Positions 39,911-48,920 of a stretch of DNA of 64,000 bases are shown piece after piece. The stretch is from Rubrivivax sp. Lineage in GTDB: Bacteria; Pseudomonadota; Gammaproteobacteria; Burkholderiales; Burkholderiaceae_C. Numbering within the stretch: position 1 is the stretch's first letter; each line of letters starts with the position of its first letter. Under the pieces are notes generated by a model. It had not been told where the DNA came from. It saw only the letters and a list, made by a program, of their open reading frames with translations, and did not search any database. A program made the translations under genes and the position numbers. Where the stretch lies: assembly GCA_022843905.1 (NCBI GenBank), contig JALHMT010000009.1, forward strand, positions 98,368 through 162,367, written 5' to 3'.

Positions 39911-40966
39911 ATGCGCTTGCGGCGCATCCTGGTCACGTTGGCGGCCGCTGCGGGGCTGCAGCCCACGTTCGCGGCCCAAGCCGTGGCCGACGCACTGCAG
40001 CGCCCCGCGCTGGTGGTGCGTGAGCCCGCGCGCGCTGTGCTGTTGGCGGCTGCGGCAGCCGGCGATCGGCTGGTGGCTGTGGGCGAACGCGGCCTTGTGG
40101 TGCTGTCTGACGACCAGGGTGCAAGCTGGCGCCAGACGCCCAGCCCGGTGAGCGTGACCCTGACCGCTGTGCGCTTCGCAGACGCGCGCCACGGCGTGGC
40201 CGTGGGCCACGGCGGGGTGGTTCTGGCCACCAGCGACGCGGGCGCCACCTGGTCGCTGCGCCTGGACGGCCGGCGCGTGGCCGAGCTGGCCGCCACCGCC
40301 GCCACCACCCCTGGAGCGCAGCGCGAGGCCGAACGGCTGAAGACCGACGGCCCCGACAAGCCCTTCCTGGACCTGTTGCTCTGGGACACGCAGCGCTGGC
40401 TGGTGGTCGGCGCGTTTGGTCTGGTGCTTGAGACACGCGATGCTGGCGCCAGCTGGCAGCCGCTGATGCAACGAGTGCCCAACCCCCGCGCGCTGCACTG
40501 GTACGTGTTGCGGCGACAGGGCAACACGCTGCTGCTGGCCGGCGAGCAAGGCCTGCTCGTGCGTTCTGACGACGGCGGCGCCAGCTTCCAGGCGCTGGAG
40601 TCGCCCTACCGCGGCAGCTGGTTCAGCGGCGAGATCCTGCCCGACGGGCGCTGGCTGCTGGGCGGCCTGCGCGGCAACATCTGGCAAGGCTCAGCTACAC
40701 CGGCCGCTGCCAGTTGGCGCACCGTGCCAGTGCCGGTGCCGTCGTCGATCACGGCGCTGGTGGCGGTGCCCGGTGGCGCGGTGTTCGCAGCCACGCAATC
40801 GGGGCTCGTGCTGCGGCTGGCCGAAGGCGCCGCGACCCAAGCCCTCAACCGCGACAAACCCGTTCCCATGCCCGCAGCGCTGCTGCCCCTGCGCGACGGC
40901 CGCCTGCTCAGCATGGGCATGGGCGGCGTCGTGCCCGTGTCCGCCGTGCAGGCCCAGCAACCATGA
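39911..40966 (+). CDS. BNR/YCF48-like beta-propeller protein
   Basis: A 351-aa exported protein with repeating DDQGASW, DAGATW, DAGASW and DDGGASF Asp-box motifs, the mark of BNR/YCF48 propellers. The signal is MRLRRILVTLAAAAGLQPTFA. Such proteins lie between DUF1329 and RND genes in hydrophobic-compound clusters and may assemble the envelope machinery. The start is one base after the preceding stop; its stop overlaps the RND gene. Confidence 0.85.
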   Translation: MRLRRILVTLAAAAGLQPTFAAQAVADALQRPALVVREPARAVLLAAAAAGDRLVAVGERGLVVLSDDQGASWRQTPSPVSVTLTAVRFADARHGVAVGHGGVVLATSDAGATWSLRLDGRRVAELAATAATTPGAQREAERLKTDGPDKPFLDLLLWDTQRWLVVGAFGLVLETRDAGASWQPLMQRVPNPRALHWYVLRRQGNTLLLAGEQGLLVRSDDGGASFQALESPYRGSWFSGEILPDGRWLLGGLRGNIWQGSATPAAASWRTVPVPVPSSITALVAVPGGAVFAATQSGLVLRLAEGAATQALNRDKPVPMPAALLPLRDGRLLSMGMGGVVPVSAVQAQQP

Positions 40967-43380
40967 ACGCCCCCTCCCTTCCAGCACCGGCCACCAGGGC
41001 CCCTTTCGATCCGCGCACCGGCTCGCTGATCGAACGCGCGCTGTTCAACCACCGGCGCTGGGTGCTGCTGCTGTGCGCCATCGTCACGCTGCTGCTCGGC
41101 TGCCAGGCCACAAGGCTGCAGCTGAACGCCAGCTTCGAAAAGACCATCCCCACAGGCCACCCCTACATCCAGAACTTCCTCGCCCACCAGAGTCAGCTCA
41201 CCGGGTTGGGCAACGTGGTGCGCATCGCGGTGGCGCTGCCCGAGGGCAACATCTACGACGCAAAGTACCTCGACACCCTGCGCCGCCTGTCAGACGAGGT
41301 CTTCCTGCTGCCCGGTGTGGACCGCACGCGGCTGAAGTCGCTGTGGACACCCACCACACGCTGGGTCGGCGTTACCGAAGACGGCCTCGAGGGCGGGCCG
41401 ATCATCCCCGACGGCTATGACGGCGCCACCGAAAGCCTGCAGCGTCTGGCGACCAACGTTTCCCGCTCCGGCGAAATCGGCCAGCTGGTGGCACGCGACC
41501 TCCGGTCCAGCGTCATCTTCGTGCCGCTGCTGGCGCGCGACGCCGAGGGCCGCGCGCTGGACTACGGCCGCCTGTCGCAGCAACTCGACGACCTGCGCAG
41601 CCGCTACGAGGCCGAGGGCGTGCGCGTGCACATCACCGGCTTCGCCAAGATCGTGGGCGACCTGATCGACGGCGTGCGCGCGGTGCTCGGCTTCTTCGCG
41701 CTGGCGGTGTTCATTGCCACTGCGATGGTGTTTGCCTATACGCGCTGCTGGCGCTCCACCGCGCTCGTGGTCACGGCCTCGCTGGTGGCGGTGGTGTGGC
41801 AGCTGGGGCTGCTGCCGCTGCTGGGCATGTCGCTGGACCCGTACTCCATCCTGGTGCCATTCCTCGTGTTTGCCATCGGCATGAGCCACGGCGCGCAAAA
41901 GATGAACGGCATCATGCAGGACATCGGCCGCGGTCTGCCCAAGCTGGTGGCGGCGCGCTTCACGTTCAGGCGCTTGTTCATCGCCGGCCTGACCGCGCTG
42001 CTGGCCGACGCGGTGGGCTTTGCGGTGCTGCTGGTGATCGACATTCAGGTCATCCGCGAGCTGGCGATCGCCGCGTCGCTGGGCGTGGGCGTGCTGATCT
42101 TCACCAACCTGATCCTGCTGCCGGTGCTGCTGAGCTACACCGGCGTCAGCCCGACCGCTGCGGCGCGCAGCCTGCGCGCCGAGCAGACAGACGCCGCCGG
42201 CGGTGCACGACACGCGGGATGGGCTTTCCTGGACCGCTTTACACAGCGGCGCTGGGCGACCGGTGCCGTACTGGCGTCCTTGGTGCTGGGCGCAGCGGGT
42301 TTCATGGTCGCGCAGAACCTGGCCATCGGGGACCTCGACGCCGGTGCGCCGGAGTTGCGCGCTGACAGCCGCTACAACCAGGATGTCGCCTTCCTGAACA
42401 GCGCCTATGGCGCCAGCAGTGACGTACTCGCGGTGATGGTGAAAACACCCACCGGCGAGTGCTCGGCCTACGAGACGCTGCGCAAGGTGGACGCGCTGGA
42501 GTGGCAGCTGCGGCAGCTGCCCGGTGTGGAATCGACCAACACGCTGTCTCTGCTGAACCGCCGCATGCTCACCGGGCTGAACGAGGGCAACCCGCGGTGG
42601 TACGAGTTCGTGCCCAACCAGGACATGCTCAACACCGTGACAGCCGGCGCGCCGCGTGGCCTGTACAACGACGACTGCTCGCTTCTGACGGTGTACGTCT
42701 ACCTGCGCGATCACAAGGCCGACACGCTGACGCGCGTGGTCGATCACGTCGAGGGCTTCGCGAAGGTCAACGACACGGCCCACGTGAAGTTCCTGCTTGC
42801 AGCCGGCTCGGCCGGCATCGAGGCGGCCACCAACATCGTCGTGCGCGACGCCTGGCGCACCATGCTGTTCCTGGTGTACGGCGCAGTGGCGCTGCTGTGC
42901 TGGGCCACGTTCCGTGACTGGCGCGCGGTGGTCGTGGCCATCGTGCCCTTGGTGCTGACCTCCATCCTGGCCGAGGCGCTGATGGTGGCGCTGGGCATGG
43001 GTGTGAAGGTGGCCACGCTGCCGGTGATCGCGCTGGGCGTGGGCATAGGTGTGGACTATGCGCTCTACATCCTCAGCGTCACGCTGGCCAACCTGCGCGA
43101 GGGCCGCAGCCTGTCGGAAAGCTACTACCGCGCGCTGCTGTTCACCGGTCGCGTGGTGCTGCTCACCGGCGTCACGCTGGCCATTGGCGTCATCACCTGG
43201 GTGGCCAGCCCCATCAAGTTCCAGGCCGACATGGGCATCCTGCTGGCCTTCATGTTCCTTTGGAACATGCTGGGTGCGATGGTGCTGCTGCCCGCGCTGG
43301 CGCATTTCCTGCTGGCCAAGCCGGCACACCGGGCACAGGCGGTCGAACCGGCGCAGCGCGTGATCGGGACCACCGCATGA
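40963..43380 (+). CDS. RND-superfamily (MMPL/HAE3-like) transporter
   Basis: An 805-aa inner-membrane protein with the RND layout: one membrane span (about 31-50), a large periplasmic loop, five spans (about 225-395), a second loop and five more spans (about 630-790). The loops begin QATRLQLNASFEKTIPTGHPYIQNFL and AQNLAIGDLDAGAPELRADSRYNQD. It resembles HAE3/MmpL-type exporters or importers of hydrophobic molecules. With DUF1302, DUF1329 and BNR it forms a probable trans-envelope substrate route. Confidence 0.9.
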   Translation: MNAPSLPAPATRAPFDPRTGSLIERALFNHRRWVLLLCAIVTLLLGCQATRLQLNASFEKTIPTGHPYIQNFLAHQSQLTGLGNVVRIAVALPEGNIYDAKYLDTLRRLSDEVFLLPGVDRTRLKSLWTPTTRWVGVTEDGLEGGPIIPDGYDGATESLQRLATNVSRSGEIGQLVARDLRSSVIFVPLLARDAEGRALDYGRLSQQLDDLRSRYEAEGVRVHITGFAKIVGDLIDGVRAVLGFFALAVFIATAMVFAYTRCWRSTALVVTASLVAVVWQLGLLPLLGMSLDPYSILVPFLVFAIGMSHGAQKMNGIMQDIGRGLPKLVAARFTFRRLFIAGLTALLADAVGFAVLLVIDIQVIRELAIAASLGVGVLIFTNLILLPVLLSYTGVSPTAAARSLRAEQTDAAGGARHAGWAFLDRFTQRRWATGAVLASLVLGAAGFMVAQNLAIGDLDAGAPELRADSRYNQDVAFLNSAYGASSDVLAVMVKTPTGECSAYETLRKVDALEWQLRQLPGVESTNTLSLLNRRMLTGLNEGNPRWYEFVPNQDMLNTVTAGAPRGLYNDDCSLLTVYVYLRDHKADTLTRVVDHVEGFAKVNDTAHVKFLLAAGSAGIEAATNIVVRDAWRTMLFLVYGAVALLCWATFRDWRAVVVAIVPLVLTSILAEALMVALGMGVKVATLPVIALGVGIGVDYALYILSVTLANLREGRSLSESYYRALLFTGRVVLLTGVTLAIGVITWVASPIKFQADMGILLAFMFLWNMLGAMVLLPALAHFLLAKPAHRAQAVEPAQRVIGTTA

Positions 43381-44408
43381 TCTACCTTCGCAACACCTGG
43401 TACGTGGCCGGCTTCGCCGACGAGTTGCCCGCCGGCAGGATGCTGGCGCGAACGCTGCTCGACGAGCCACTGGTCTTCTTCCGCCGGCCCGACGGCCACG
43501 TCTGCGCGTTGGCAGACCGCTGCCCGCACCGCTTCGCACCGCTGTCGATGGGCCTGCTCTGCGACGGCGGCGCCAGCGTGCAGTGCGCCTATCACGGCCT
43601 GCGCTTCGACGGCAGTGGCACCTGCGTGCACAACCCCCATGGTGAAGGAGTCATCCCCAAGGCAGCGGTAGTGCGTGCTTGGTCCGTTGTCGAACGCCAC
43701 GGACTGCTCTGGCTGTGGGCTGGCGACGGCGCGGCCGAGAAGGCCCTCATCCCCGACCTGTCGGACGTCACCACGGCCCCGGAGCACGCCACGATCCGCG
43801 GGTACCTGCCCACGGCATGCGACTACCGGCTGCTGGCTGACAACATCATGGACCTCACGCACGTGGACTACCTGCACCCCACGTCGCTGGGTAACGGCTC
43901 GGTGAGCAAGGCCCGGGCCGTGGTGAGCGAGCCAGACGAGCGCAGCGTGCACGTGGCTTGGCGGGTGCAAGGCGAGCTGGCGCCAGCCAGCTTCGATGCC
44001 CACCTGCCTACCCCGGGGCAGCCTGCCGACCAGTGGACCGAGGCCACGTGGACGGCCCCGTGCCTGATGCGCCTGGACGTGGGTGCCACCCCCGTGGGCG
44101 CGCCCCGCGAGCAAGGCGTGCGCGTGGCTGCGCTCCATATCGCCACGCCCGAGGTCACCGGCCGTACGCACTATTGGTACTGGAGCGCGCGCAACTTCGC
44201 CATCGGCGAAGAGGCCAATGCCCACATCAAGCCCATGATCGAACGCGTCTTCACACACGAGGACAAGCCCATGCTCGAGGCGCAGCAGCGCCGCATGGGC
44301 GCCGCCGATTTCTGGGCCCTCAAGCCCGTGCTGCTGCGCGGCGACGCAGGTGCCGTGCGCGTGCGACGCAAGCTCGACGCGCAAATCGCCTTCGAGGCCA
44401 ACCGTTGA
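43377..44408 (+). CDS. Rieske non-haem iron oxygenase, VanA type
   Basis: A 343-aa oxygenase component. Rieske 2Fe-2S ligands are C49-P-H51 and C70-A-Y-H73; the mononuclear iron site is DNIMDLTHVDYLHP with D159, H162 and H167. Size and layout match vanillate O-demethylase and phthalate 4,5-dioxygenase oxygenases, which hydroxylate or demethylate aromatics. The ATG overlaps the RND stop; an upstream in-frame start would lie deep within the RND gene. No reductase is adjacent; the Rieske ferredoxin at 46574 is the likely electron donor. Substrate unknown. Confidence 0.88.
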   Translation: MIYLRNTWYVAGFADELPAGRMLARTLLDEPLVFFRRPDGHVCALADRCPHRFAPLSMGLLCDGGASVQCAYHGLRFDGSGTCVHNPHGEGVIPKAAVVRAWSVVERHGLLWLWAGDGAAEKALIPDLSDVTTAPEHATIRGYLPTACDYRLLADNIMDLTHVDYLHPTSLGNGSVSKARAVVSEPDERSVHVAWRVQGELAPASFDAHLPTPGQPADQWTEATWTAPCLMRLDVGATPVGAPREQGVRVAALHIATPEVTGRTHYWYWSARNFAIGEEANAHIKPMIERVFTHEDKPMLEAQQRRMGAADFWALKPVLLRGDAGAVRVRRKLDAQIAFEANR

Positions 44409-44429
44409 CTCTCCGAGACCCGAAAGCCC

Positions 44430-45596
44430 ATGTTCAAGTACTTCCCAACCAACTACGTCTGGAACCTCTCGGTCGATCTGGCCATCGAGATGGGCGCACG
44501 CATCGGCGAGATCGAGGCCATGTGCGCGCCACTGCAGGAGGCCGCGAAGGCACCAGATGCCGCGGGCACCAAGGCCTTCCGCGAAACCTGGGTGCGCATG
44601 GCCGACCAGCTGTGTGAACTGGCCGCTGAAGACGAGGTGCGCGGCCGGCTGCTGTCGGCCGGCGAAAAGATCCGCCGCGCCGCCAGCTACCTGATCACCG
44701 CCGAGCGGCTGCAGTCGCATGACGCGCCAGGCCGGCTGGCCATCTACCGGCGAGAGCTGGAGCTGTTCCTCAAGGGCTCGCGGCTGTTGGGCGACAAGGT
44801 CGAACGCGTGGAGATCCCGTACGAGGGAAAGCACCTTTCGGCCCTGTACTACCCTGCCGAAGGCTTGCGCCCCGGCGAGCGCGCGCCCCTTCTCGTGCAG
44901 GTCAACGGCCTGGACTCGACCAAGGAGATGAAGTACCTCGTCGGCCTGCCGGTCTGGCTGGCCCGGCGCGGCGTTTCCTCGCTGATCGTGGACCAGCCCG
45001 GCACCGGCGAGGCGCTGCGCCTGCAAGGGCTGACCGCGCGCTTCGACGCCGAGCACTGGGCCAGTCGGGTGGTCGACTGGCTGGAGCAGCACCCGGCGGT
45101 GGATACGAAGCGCATCGGCTGCGAGGGCGTCTCGCTCGGCGGCTACTACTGCCCGCGTGCGGTGGCCTTCGAGCCGCGCTTTGCCGCCGGCGTGTGCTGG
45201 GGCGCCAACCACGACTGGCGCGACGTGCAGAAGCGCCGCCTGGAGAAGGAAGGCAACTTCCCCGTGCCGCACTACTGGGCGCACGTGATGTGGGTCTGGG
45301 GCGCCAAGGACATCGACGACTTCATGCGCATCGCCGAGAGCGTGCACCTGGACGGCGTGGTCGAGAAGATCCGCGTGCCATTCCTCGTGACGCACGGCGA
45401 ACGCGACAGCCAGATTCCGTTGAAGTGGGCGCACCGCACCTATGAGCAGTTGGTCAACAGCCCCAAGCGCGAGCTGAAGGTCTTCACCGACCGAGAAGGC
45501 GGCGCGCAGCACGCCAGCTTCGACAACAGCATCAACGCCGGCCACTACATCGCCGACTGGGTCGCCGAGACCCTGGGCTCGAGAACGGCCGCCTGA
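44430..45596 (+). CDS. Alpha/beta hydrolase, C-C hydrolase type (dihydropseudooxynicotine-hydrolase-like)
   Basis: A 388-aa hydrolase with a long helical N-terminal region (1-120) and an alpha/beta core. The triad is S235 (GVSLGGYY), D326 (HGERDSQIP) and H361 (GGAQHASFD). The architecture is that of 2,6-dihydropseudooxynicotine hydrolase and FrsA-like enzymes, some of which split C-C bonds next to a ketone. In this array it lies directly before an extradiol dioxygenase, so hydrolysis of a ring-cleavage product is a reasonable inference. Confidence 0.82.
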   Translation: MFKYFPTNYVWNLSVDLAIEMGARIGEIEAMCAPLQEAAKAPDAAGTKAFRETWVRMADQLCELAAEDEVRGRLLSAGEKIRRAASYLITAERLQSHDAPGRLAIYRRELELFLKGSRLLGDKVERVEIPYEGKHLSALYYPAEGLRPGERAPLLVQVNGLDSTKEMKYLVGLPVWLARRGVSSLIVDQPGTGEALRLQGLTARFDAEHWASRVVDWLEQHPAVDTKRIGCEGVSLGGYYCPRAVAFEPRFAAGVCWGANHDWRDVQKRRLEKEGNFPVPHYWAHVMWVWGAKDIDDFMRIAESVHLDGVVEKIRVPFLVTHGERDSQIPLKWAHRTYEQLVNSPKRELKVFTDREGGAQHASFDNSINAGHYIADWVAETLGSRTAA

Positions 45597-45617
45597 ATCC
45601 ACACAAGGAGAGAGAGC

Positions 45618-46562
45618 ATGAACATCATCGGACCCGACGCACTGGTCTTTGGCGTGGACGACCTGGCCGCGTGCCGGCAGTACCTGGCCGACTACGGCTT
45701 GAAGGACGTGGGCAACGGACGCTTTGAGGCACTGGACGGCACCGCTGTCGTCGTGAAGGCCAAGGACGACCTCGCGCTGCCGCCGGCCATGGGCACCGCC
45801 AGCATGCTGCGCGAGACCGTCTACGGCGTGGCAGACACGGCGACGCTGGACGCCATCGAAGCCGAGCTGCGCCGCGACCGTGAGGTCGTGCGCCAGGGCG
45901 GCGTGCTGCGCAGCGTGGATGACATGGGCTTTGCGCTCGCCTTTCAGGTCACCGAGCGACGGCCGATCGCGCTGCCGGCAGAGACCGTCAATGCGCCTGG
46001 CGCCGCGCCACAGCGTGGCCCGAACCAGATCGGCGTGACGTCCGACATGCCGGCGCTGCCACGCTCACTGTCGCACGTTGTGTACTTCGTACCCGACTCT
46101 GCAAAGGCCGAGGCGTTCTACACGCGGCTGGGCTTCGTGTGCACCGACCGCTTCACCGGCGTGGGCCCCTTTCTGCGCCCGGCCGGGACGCTGGACCACC
46201 ACACGCTGTTTTTCATCCAGACGCCTCCGTTCATGAAAGGCTGCGAGCACTTCACCTTCCACATGGGCGGTCCGAGCGAGGTGATGACCGCCGGCCGCCG
46301 CTTCGTCGAGAAAGGCTACGAGAGCTTCTGGGGCCCGGGCCGACACCTCTACGGCAGCAACTGGTTCTGGTACTTCAACTCGCCGCTGGGCTGCCATGTC
46401 GAGTACGACGCCGACATGGACCTGCACGACAACCAGTGGACCGCACGGGAGGCGCCGATGGGTGCCGACACCTCGCAGTCCTTCCTGTTCCAGTACCGCG
46501 AGGCCTGGGCTCCCTCGGGCCCGCCGCCCGGCGGAGCCGGCAAGCCTGGCGGCCCGCACTGA
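45618..46562 (+). CDS. Extradiol dioxygenase, type I (VOC superfamily)
   Basis: A 314-aa two-domain VOC protein. The C-terminal domain keeps the 2-His-1-Glu iron site: H153 (LSHVVYFV), H211 (GCEHFTFHM) and E262 (GCHVEYDADMD), at spacings like those of 2,3-dihydroxybiphenyl dioxygenase (146/210/260). It should cleave a catechol-type ring next to the hydroxyls. The tail APSGPPPGGAGKPGGPH is low-complexity. AAGGAGAGAGAGC precedes the start. Confidence 0.87.
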   Translation: MNIIGPDALVFGVDDLAACRQYLADYGLKDVGNGRFEALDGTAVVVKAKDDLALPPAMGTASMLRETVYGVADTATLDAIEAELRRDREVVRQGGVLRSVDDMGFALAFQVTERRPIALPAETVNAPGAAPQRGPNQIGVTSDMPALPRSLSHVVYFVPDSAKAEAFYTRLGFVCTDRFTGVGPFLRPAGTLDHHTLFFIQTPPFMKGCEHFTFHMGGPSEVMTAGRRFVEKGYESFWGPGRHLYGSNWFWYFNSPLGCHVEYDADMDLHDNQWTAREAPMGADTSQSFLFQYREAWAPSGPPPGGAGKPGGPH

Positions 46563-46573
46563 GAACGGACGCC

Positions 46574-46924
46574 ATGCGCCTGTGCCATCTGAGCGAGCTG
46601 CCCGACGGCGGTTCACGCGGCTTTGACCCGCGCGCCTGCGGCCGCGACACACTGTTCGTGGTGCGCCGCGGACGCCGGCTTGATGCCTACGTGAATGCCT
46701 GCCCGCACCACGGCACGCCGATGGCCTGGCGCAAGGACGCCTACCTCAATGCCGCCGGCGACCGCATCGTCTGCGCCGCACACGGCGCGCAGTTCGAGAT
46801 CGACGGCGGGCTGTGCACGCTGGGGCCCTGCCTGGGCGACCGCCTGACCTCGCTGCCGCTGGCCCTGCACGACAACGGCGAGGTGCACCTCGCCGACCAC
46901 CCCTTGAAGGAGACACACCCATGA
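46574..46924 (+). CDS. Rieske-type ferredoxin
   Basis: A 116-aa stand-alone Rieske protein with 2Fe-2S ligands C43-P-H45 and C67-A-A-H70. It probably carries electrons to the Rieske oxygenase at 43377, or it might serve the flavin monooxygenase next door. It overlaps the latter by 4 bp, and lies 11 bp after the extradiol gene. Confidence 0.87.
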   Translation: MRLCHLSELPDGGSRGFDPRACGRDTLFVVRRGRRLDAYVNACPHHGTPMAWRKDAYLNAAGDRIVCAAHGAQFEIDGGLCTLGPCLGDRLTSLPLALHDNGEVHLADHPLKETHP

Positions 46925-48048
46925 CCCTGGCCCAGCGACGCATCCTCATCATCGGGGGCGGCTTTTCCGGCATGGCCGCGGCCATCGAGCTGCGCAAGCT
47001 CGGCGCCGAGGTCGACCTGGTCGAGATCGACCCCGGTTGGCGCAGCTACGGCGCCGGCATCAGCCTGGGCGGCGCCACGCTGCGCGCCTTTCGCACGCTG
47101 GGCATTCTTGACGCCTTCCTGCGCGAGGGCAACGCCGCCGACGGTGTGAAGATCTGTCTGCCGCATGGCCCGCAGGTGGCCGAGTTGCCGACGCCGCGCC
47201 TGGCCGGGCCGGACGTGCCTGGTGGCGGCGCCATCATGCGGCCGACGCTGGCACGCATCCTGGCCGACGCTACCCGCGCTGTCGGCACGAACGTGATGCT
47301 GGGCAGCACTTTCACCTCGATCGCGCAAGACGCCGAGGGTGCGGACGTCACCTTCACCGACGGCCAGCGACGCCGCTACGACCTCGTCATCGGGGCTGAT
47401 GGCCTCTACTCGAAGACGCGGGAGGTGCTGTTCCCCGAAGCTCCGAAGCCCCGCTACAGCGGCCAGGCCTGCTGGCGTGCCGTGCTGCCGCGCCCGCCTG
47501 AGGTGACGGGCACGACGATGTGGATGGGACGCGTCAAGCCCGGCGTCAACCCGGTGTCGAAGACCCACATGTACCTCTTCATCACCGAGCACCGGCCGAA
47601 CAACGAACACGTCGATCCGGCCCGCTTCCCGACGATGCTGCGCGAGTTGCTGGCGGACTTCCCTGCGCCGATGCTGCAGCAGATCCGTTCGAGCATCAAC
47701 GAGGACTCGCAGATCGTCTTCCGTCCGCTCGAAGCCCTGCTGATGCCGCGGCCGTGGTCCAAAGGCCGCGTTGTGCTGATCGGTGACACGGTGCATGCAA
47801 CCACGCCGCACCTGGCCAGCGGCGCCTGCATCGGCATCGAGGACGCGGTCGTGCTGGCTGAGGAACTGGCCCGCACGGCCGAGGTGCCCGACGCACTGCG
47901 CGCCTTCGAGAACCGCCGCTGGGAACGATGCCGCATGGTGGTCCAGAACTCACTTCGTCTGGGCGAGATCGAGATCGAGGGTGGCGACAAGGAAGAGCAC
48001 GGCCGCATCATGCGCGAGTCGCTGATGGCGCTGGCGCAGCCGATTTGA
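46921..48048 (+). CDS. FAD-dependent aromatic monooxygenase
   Basis: A 375-aa group A flavin monooxygenase. FAD start motif RILIIGGGFSGMAAAIELRK, DG motif VIGADGLYSKTR (about 157-167) and GD motif VVLIGDTVHATTPHLASGA with D289 are all intact, unlike the first monooxygenase of the array. It resembles salicylate- and 3-hydroxybenzoate-hydroxylase-type enzymes and probably adds a hydroxyl to a phenolic intermediate using NAD(P)H and O2. Confidence 0.87.
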   Translation: MTLAQRRILIIGGGFSGMAAAIELRKLGAEVDLVEIDPGWRSYGAGISLGGATLRAFRTLGILDAFLREGNAADGVKICLPHGPQVAELPTPRLAGPDVPGGGAIMRPTLARILADATRAVGTNVMLGSTFTSIAQDAEGADVTFTDGQRRRYDLVIGADGLYSKTREVLFPEAPKPRYSGQACWRAVLPRPPEVTGTTMWMGRVKPGVNPVSKTHMYLFITEHRPNNEHVDPARFPTMLRELLADFPAPMLQQIRSSINEDSQIVFRPLEALLMPRPWSKGRVVLIGDTVHATTPHLASGACIGIEDAVVLAEELARTAEVPDALRAFENRRWERCRMVVQNSLRLGEIEIEGGDKEEHGRIMRESLMALAQPI

Positions 48049-48090
48049 GCGCGATGCACGACCTGCGACTTCCAGCGAAGGAAAAGCCCC

Positions 48091-48894
48091 ATGAGCCCGA
48101 ACCCCAAGCGCCGTTTCGTCGACCTCTCGATCTACCTCGAGAACGACGTGCTGTCCGACCCGCCGCCGCTGGCGCCGAAGATCACTTACCAAAGGCACGC
48201 CGACACGCTGCCCGAGTTCATGGCCATGCTGCCAGGCACCGGGCCCGAGGACTACCCCGACGGGGAGGCTGCCGCCGCCGAGTGGGTCACGCTGACCACG
48301 CACAACGGCACCCACCTCGACGCGCCCTGGCACTTCCACTCCACGCAGGACGCGAAGAACGGCGGCAGTCGCCCAAGCATCACCATCGACGAAGTGCCTC
48401 TGGAGTGGTGCTTCCAGCCCGGCGTGAAGCTGGACTTCCGCCACCTGCCCGACGGCCACGTCGTCACCGCGGCCGAGGTCAAGGCCGAGCTGGCGCGCAT
48501 CGGCCACGTGCTGCAGCCGCTGGAGATCGTTGTTGTCAACACCCGCGCCGGTTCGCGCTACGGCCAGAGCGACTACGTGAAGAGCGGCTGCGGCATGGGC
48601 TACGAGGCCACCATGTATCTGCTGGAACGGGGCGTGCGCCTGACCGGCACCGACGCCTGGAGCTGGGACGCGCCTTTTGCCTACACCGCACAGAAGGTCG
48701 CCGAGACCGGCAACAAAGCCCTCATCTGGGAAGGCCACAAGGCCGGCCGCGACATCGGCTACTGCCACCTTGAGAAGCTGCACAACCTGGAGGTCTTGCC
48801 CCCGCACGGCTTCACCATCAGCTGCTTCCCGCACAAGATCCGTGGCGCGTCCGCCGGCTGGACGCGGGCGGTGGCCATCTTCGACCCCATCTGA
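48091..48894 (+). CDS. Cyclase-family metal-dependent hydrolase
   Basis: A 267-aa protein of the cyclase/kynurenine-formamidase family. The metal motif is TTHNGTHLDAPWHF (HxGTHxDxPxHF). It probably hydrolyses an amide, ester or lactone in the pathway. The start at 48091 follows GCGAAGGAAAAGCCCC. 42 bp separate it from the monooxygenase gene. Confidence 0.85.
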   Translation: MSPNPKRRFVDLSIYLENDVLSDPPPLAPKITYQRHADTLPEFMAMLPGTGPEDYPDGEAAAAEWVTLTTHNGTHLDAPWHFHSTQDAKNGGSRPSITIDEVPLEWCFQPGVKLDFRHLPDGHVVTAAEVKAELARIGHVLQPLEIVVVNTRAGSRYGQSDYVKSGCGMGYEATMYLLERGVRLTGTDAWSWDAPFAYTAQKVAETGNKALIWEGHKAGRDIGYCHLEKLHNLEVLPPHGFTISCFPHKIRGASAGWTRAVAIFDPI

Positions 48895-48920
48895 AACCAC
48901 CCCATCGAGAGGAGACACCC

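Noticed and set aside
41290..43539. Minus-strand open frame of about 750 codons opposite the RND gene
   Set aside because: Composition is biased to Arg, His, Gln and Ala with no domain; the plus strand encodes a normal RND transporter.
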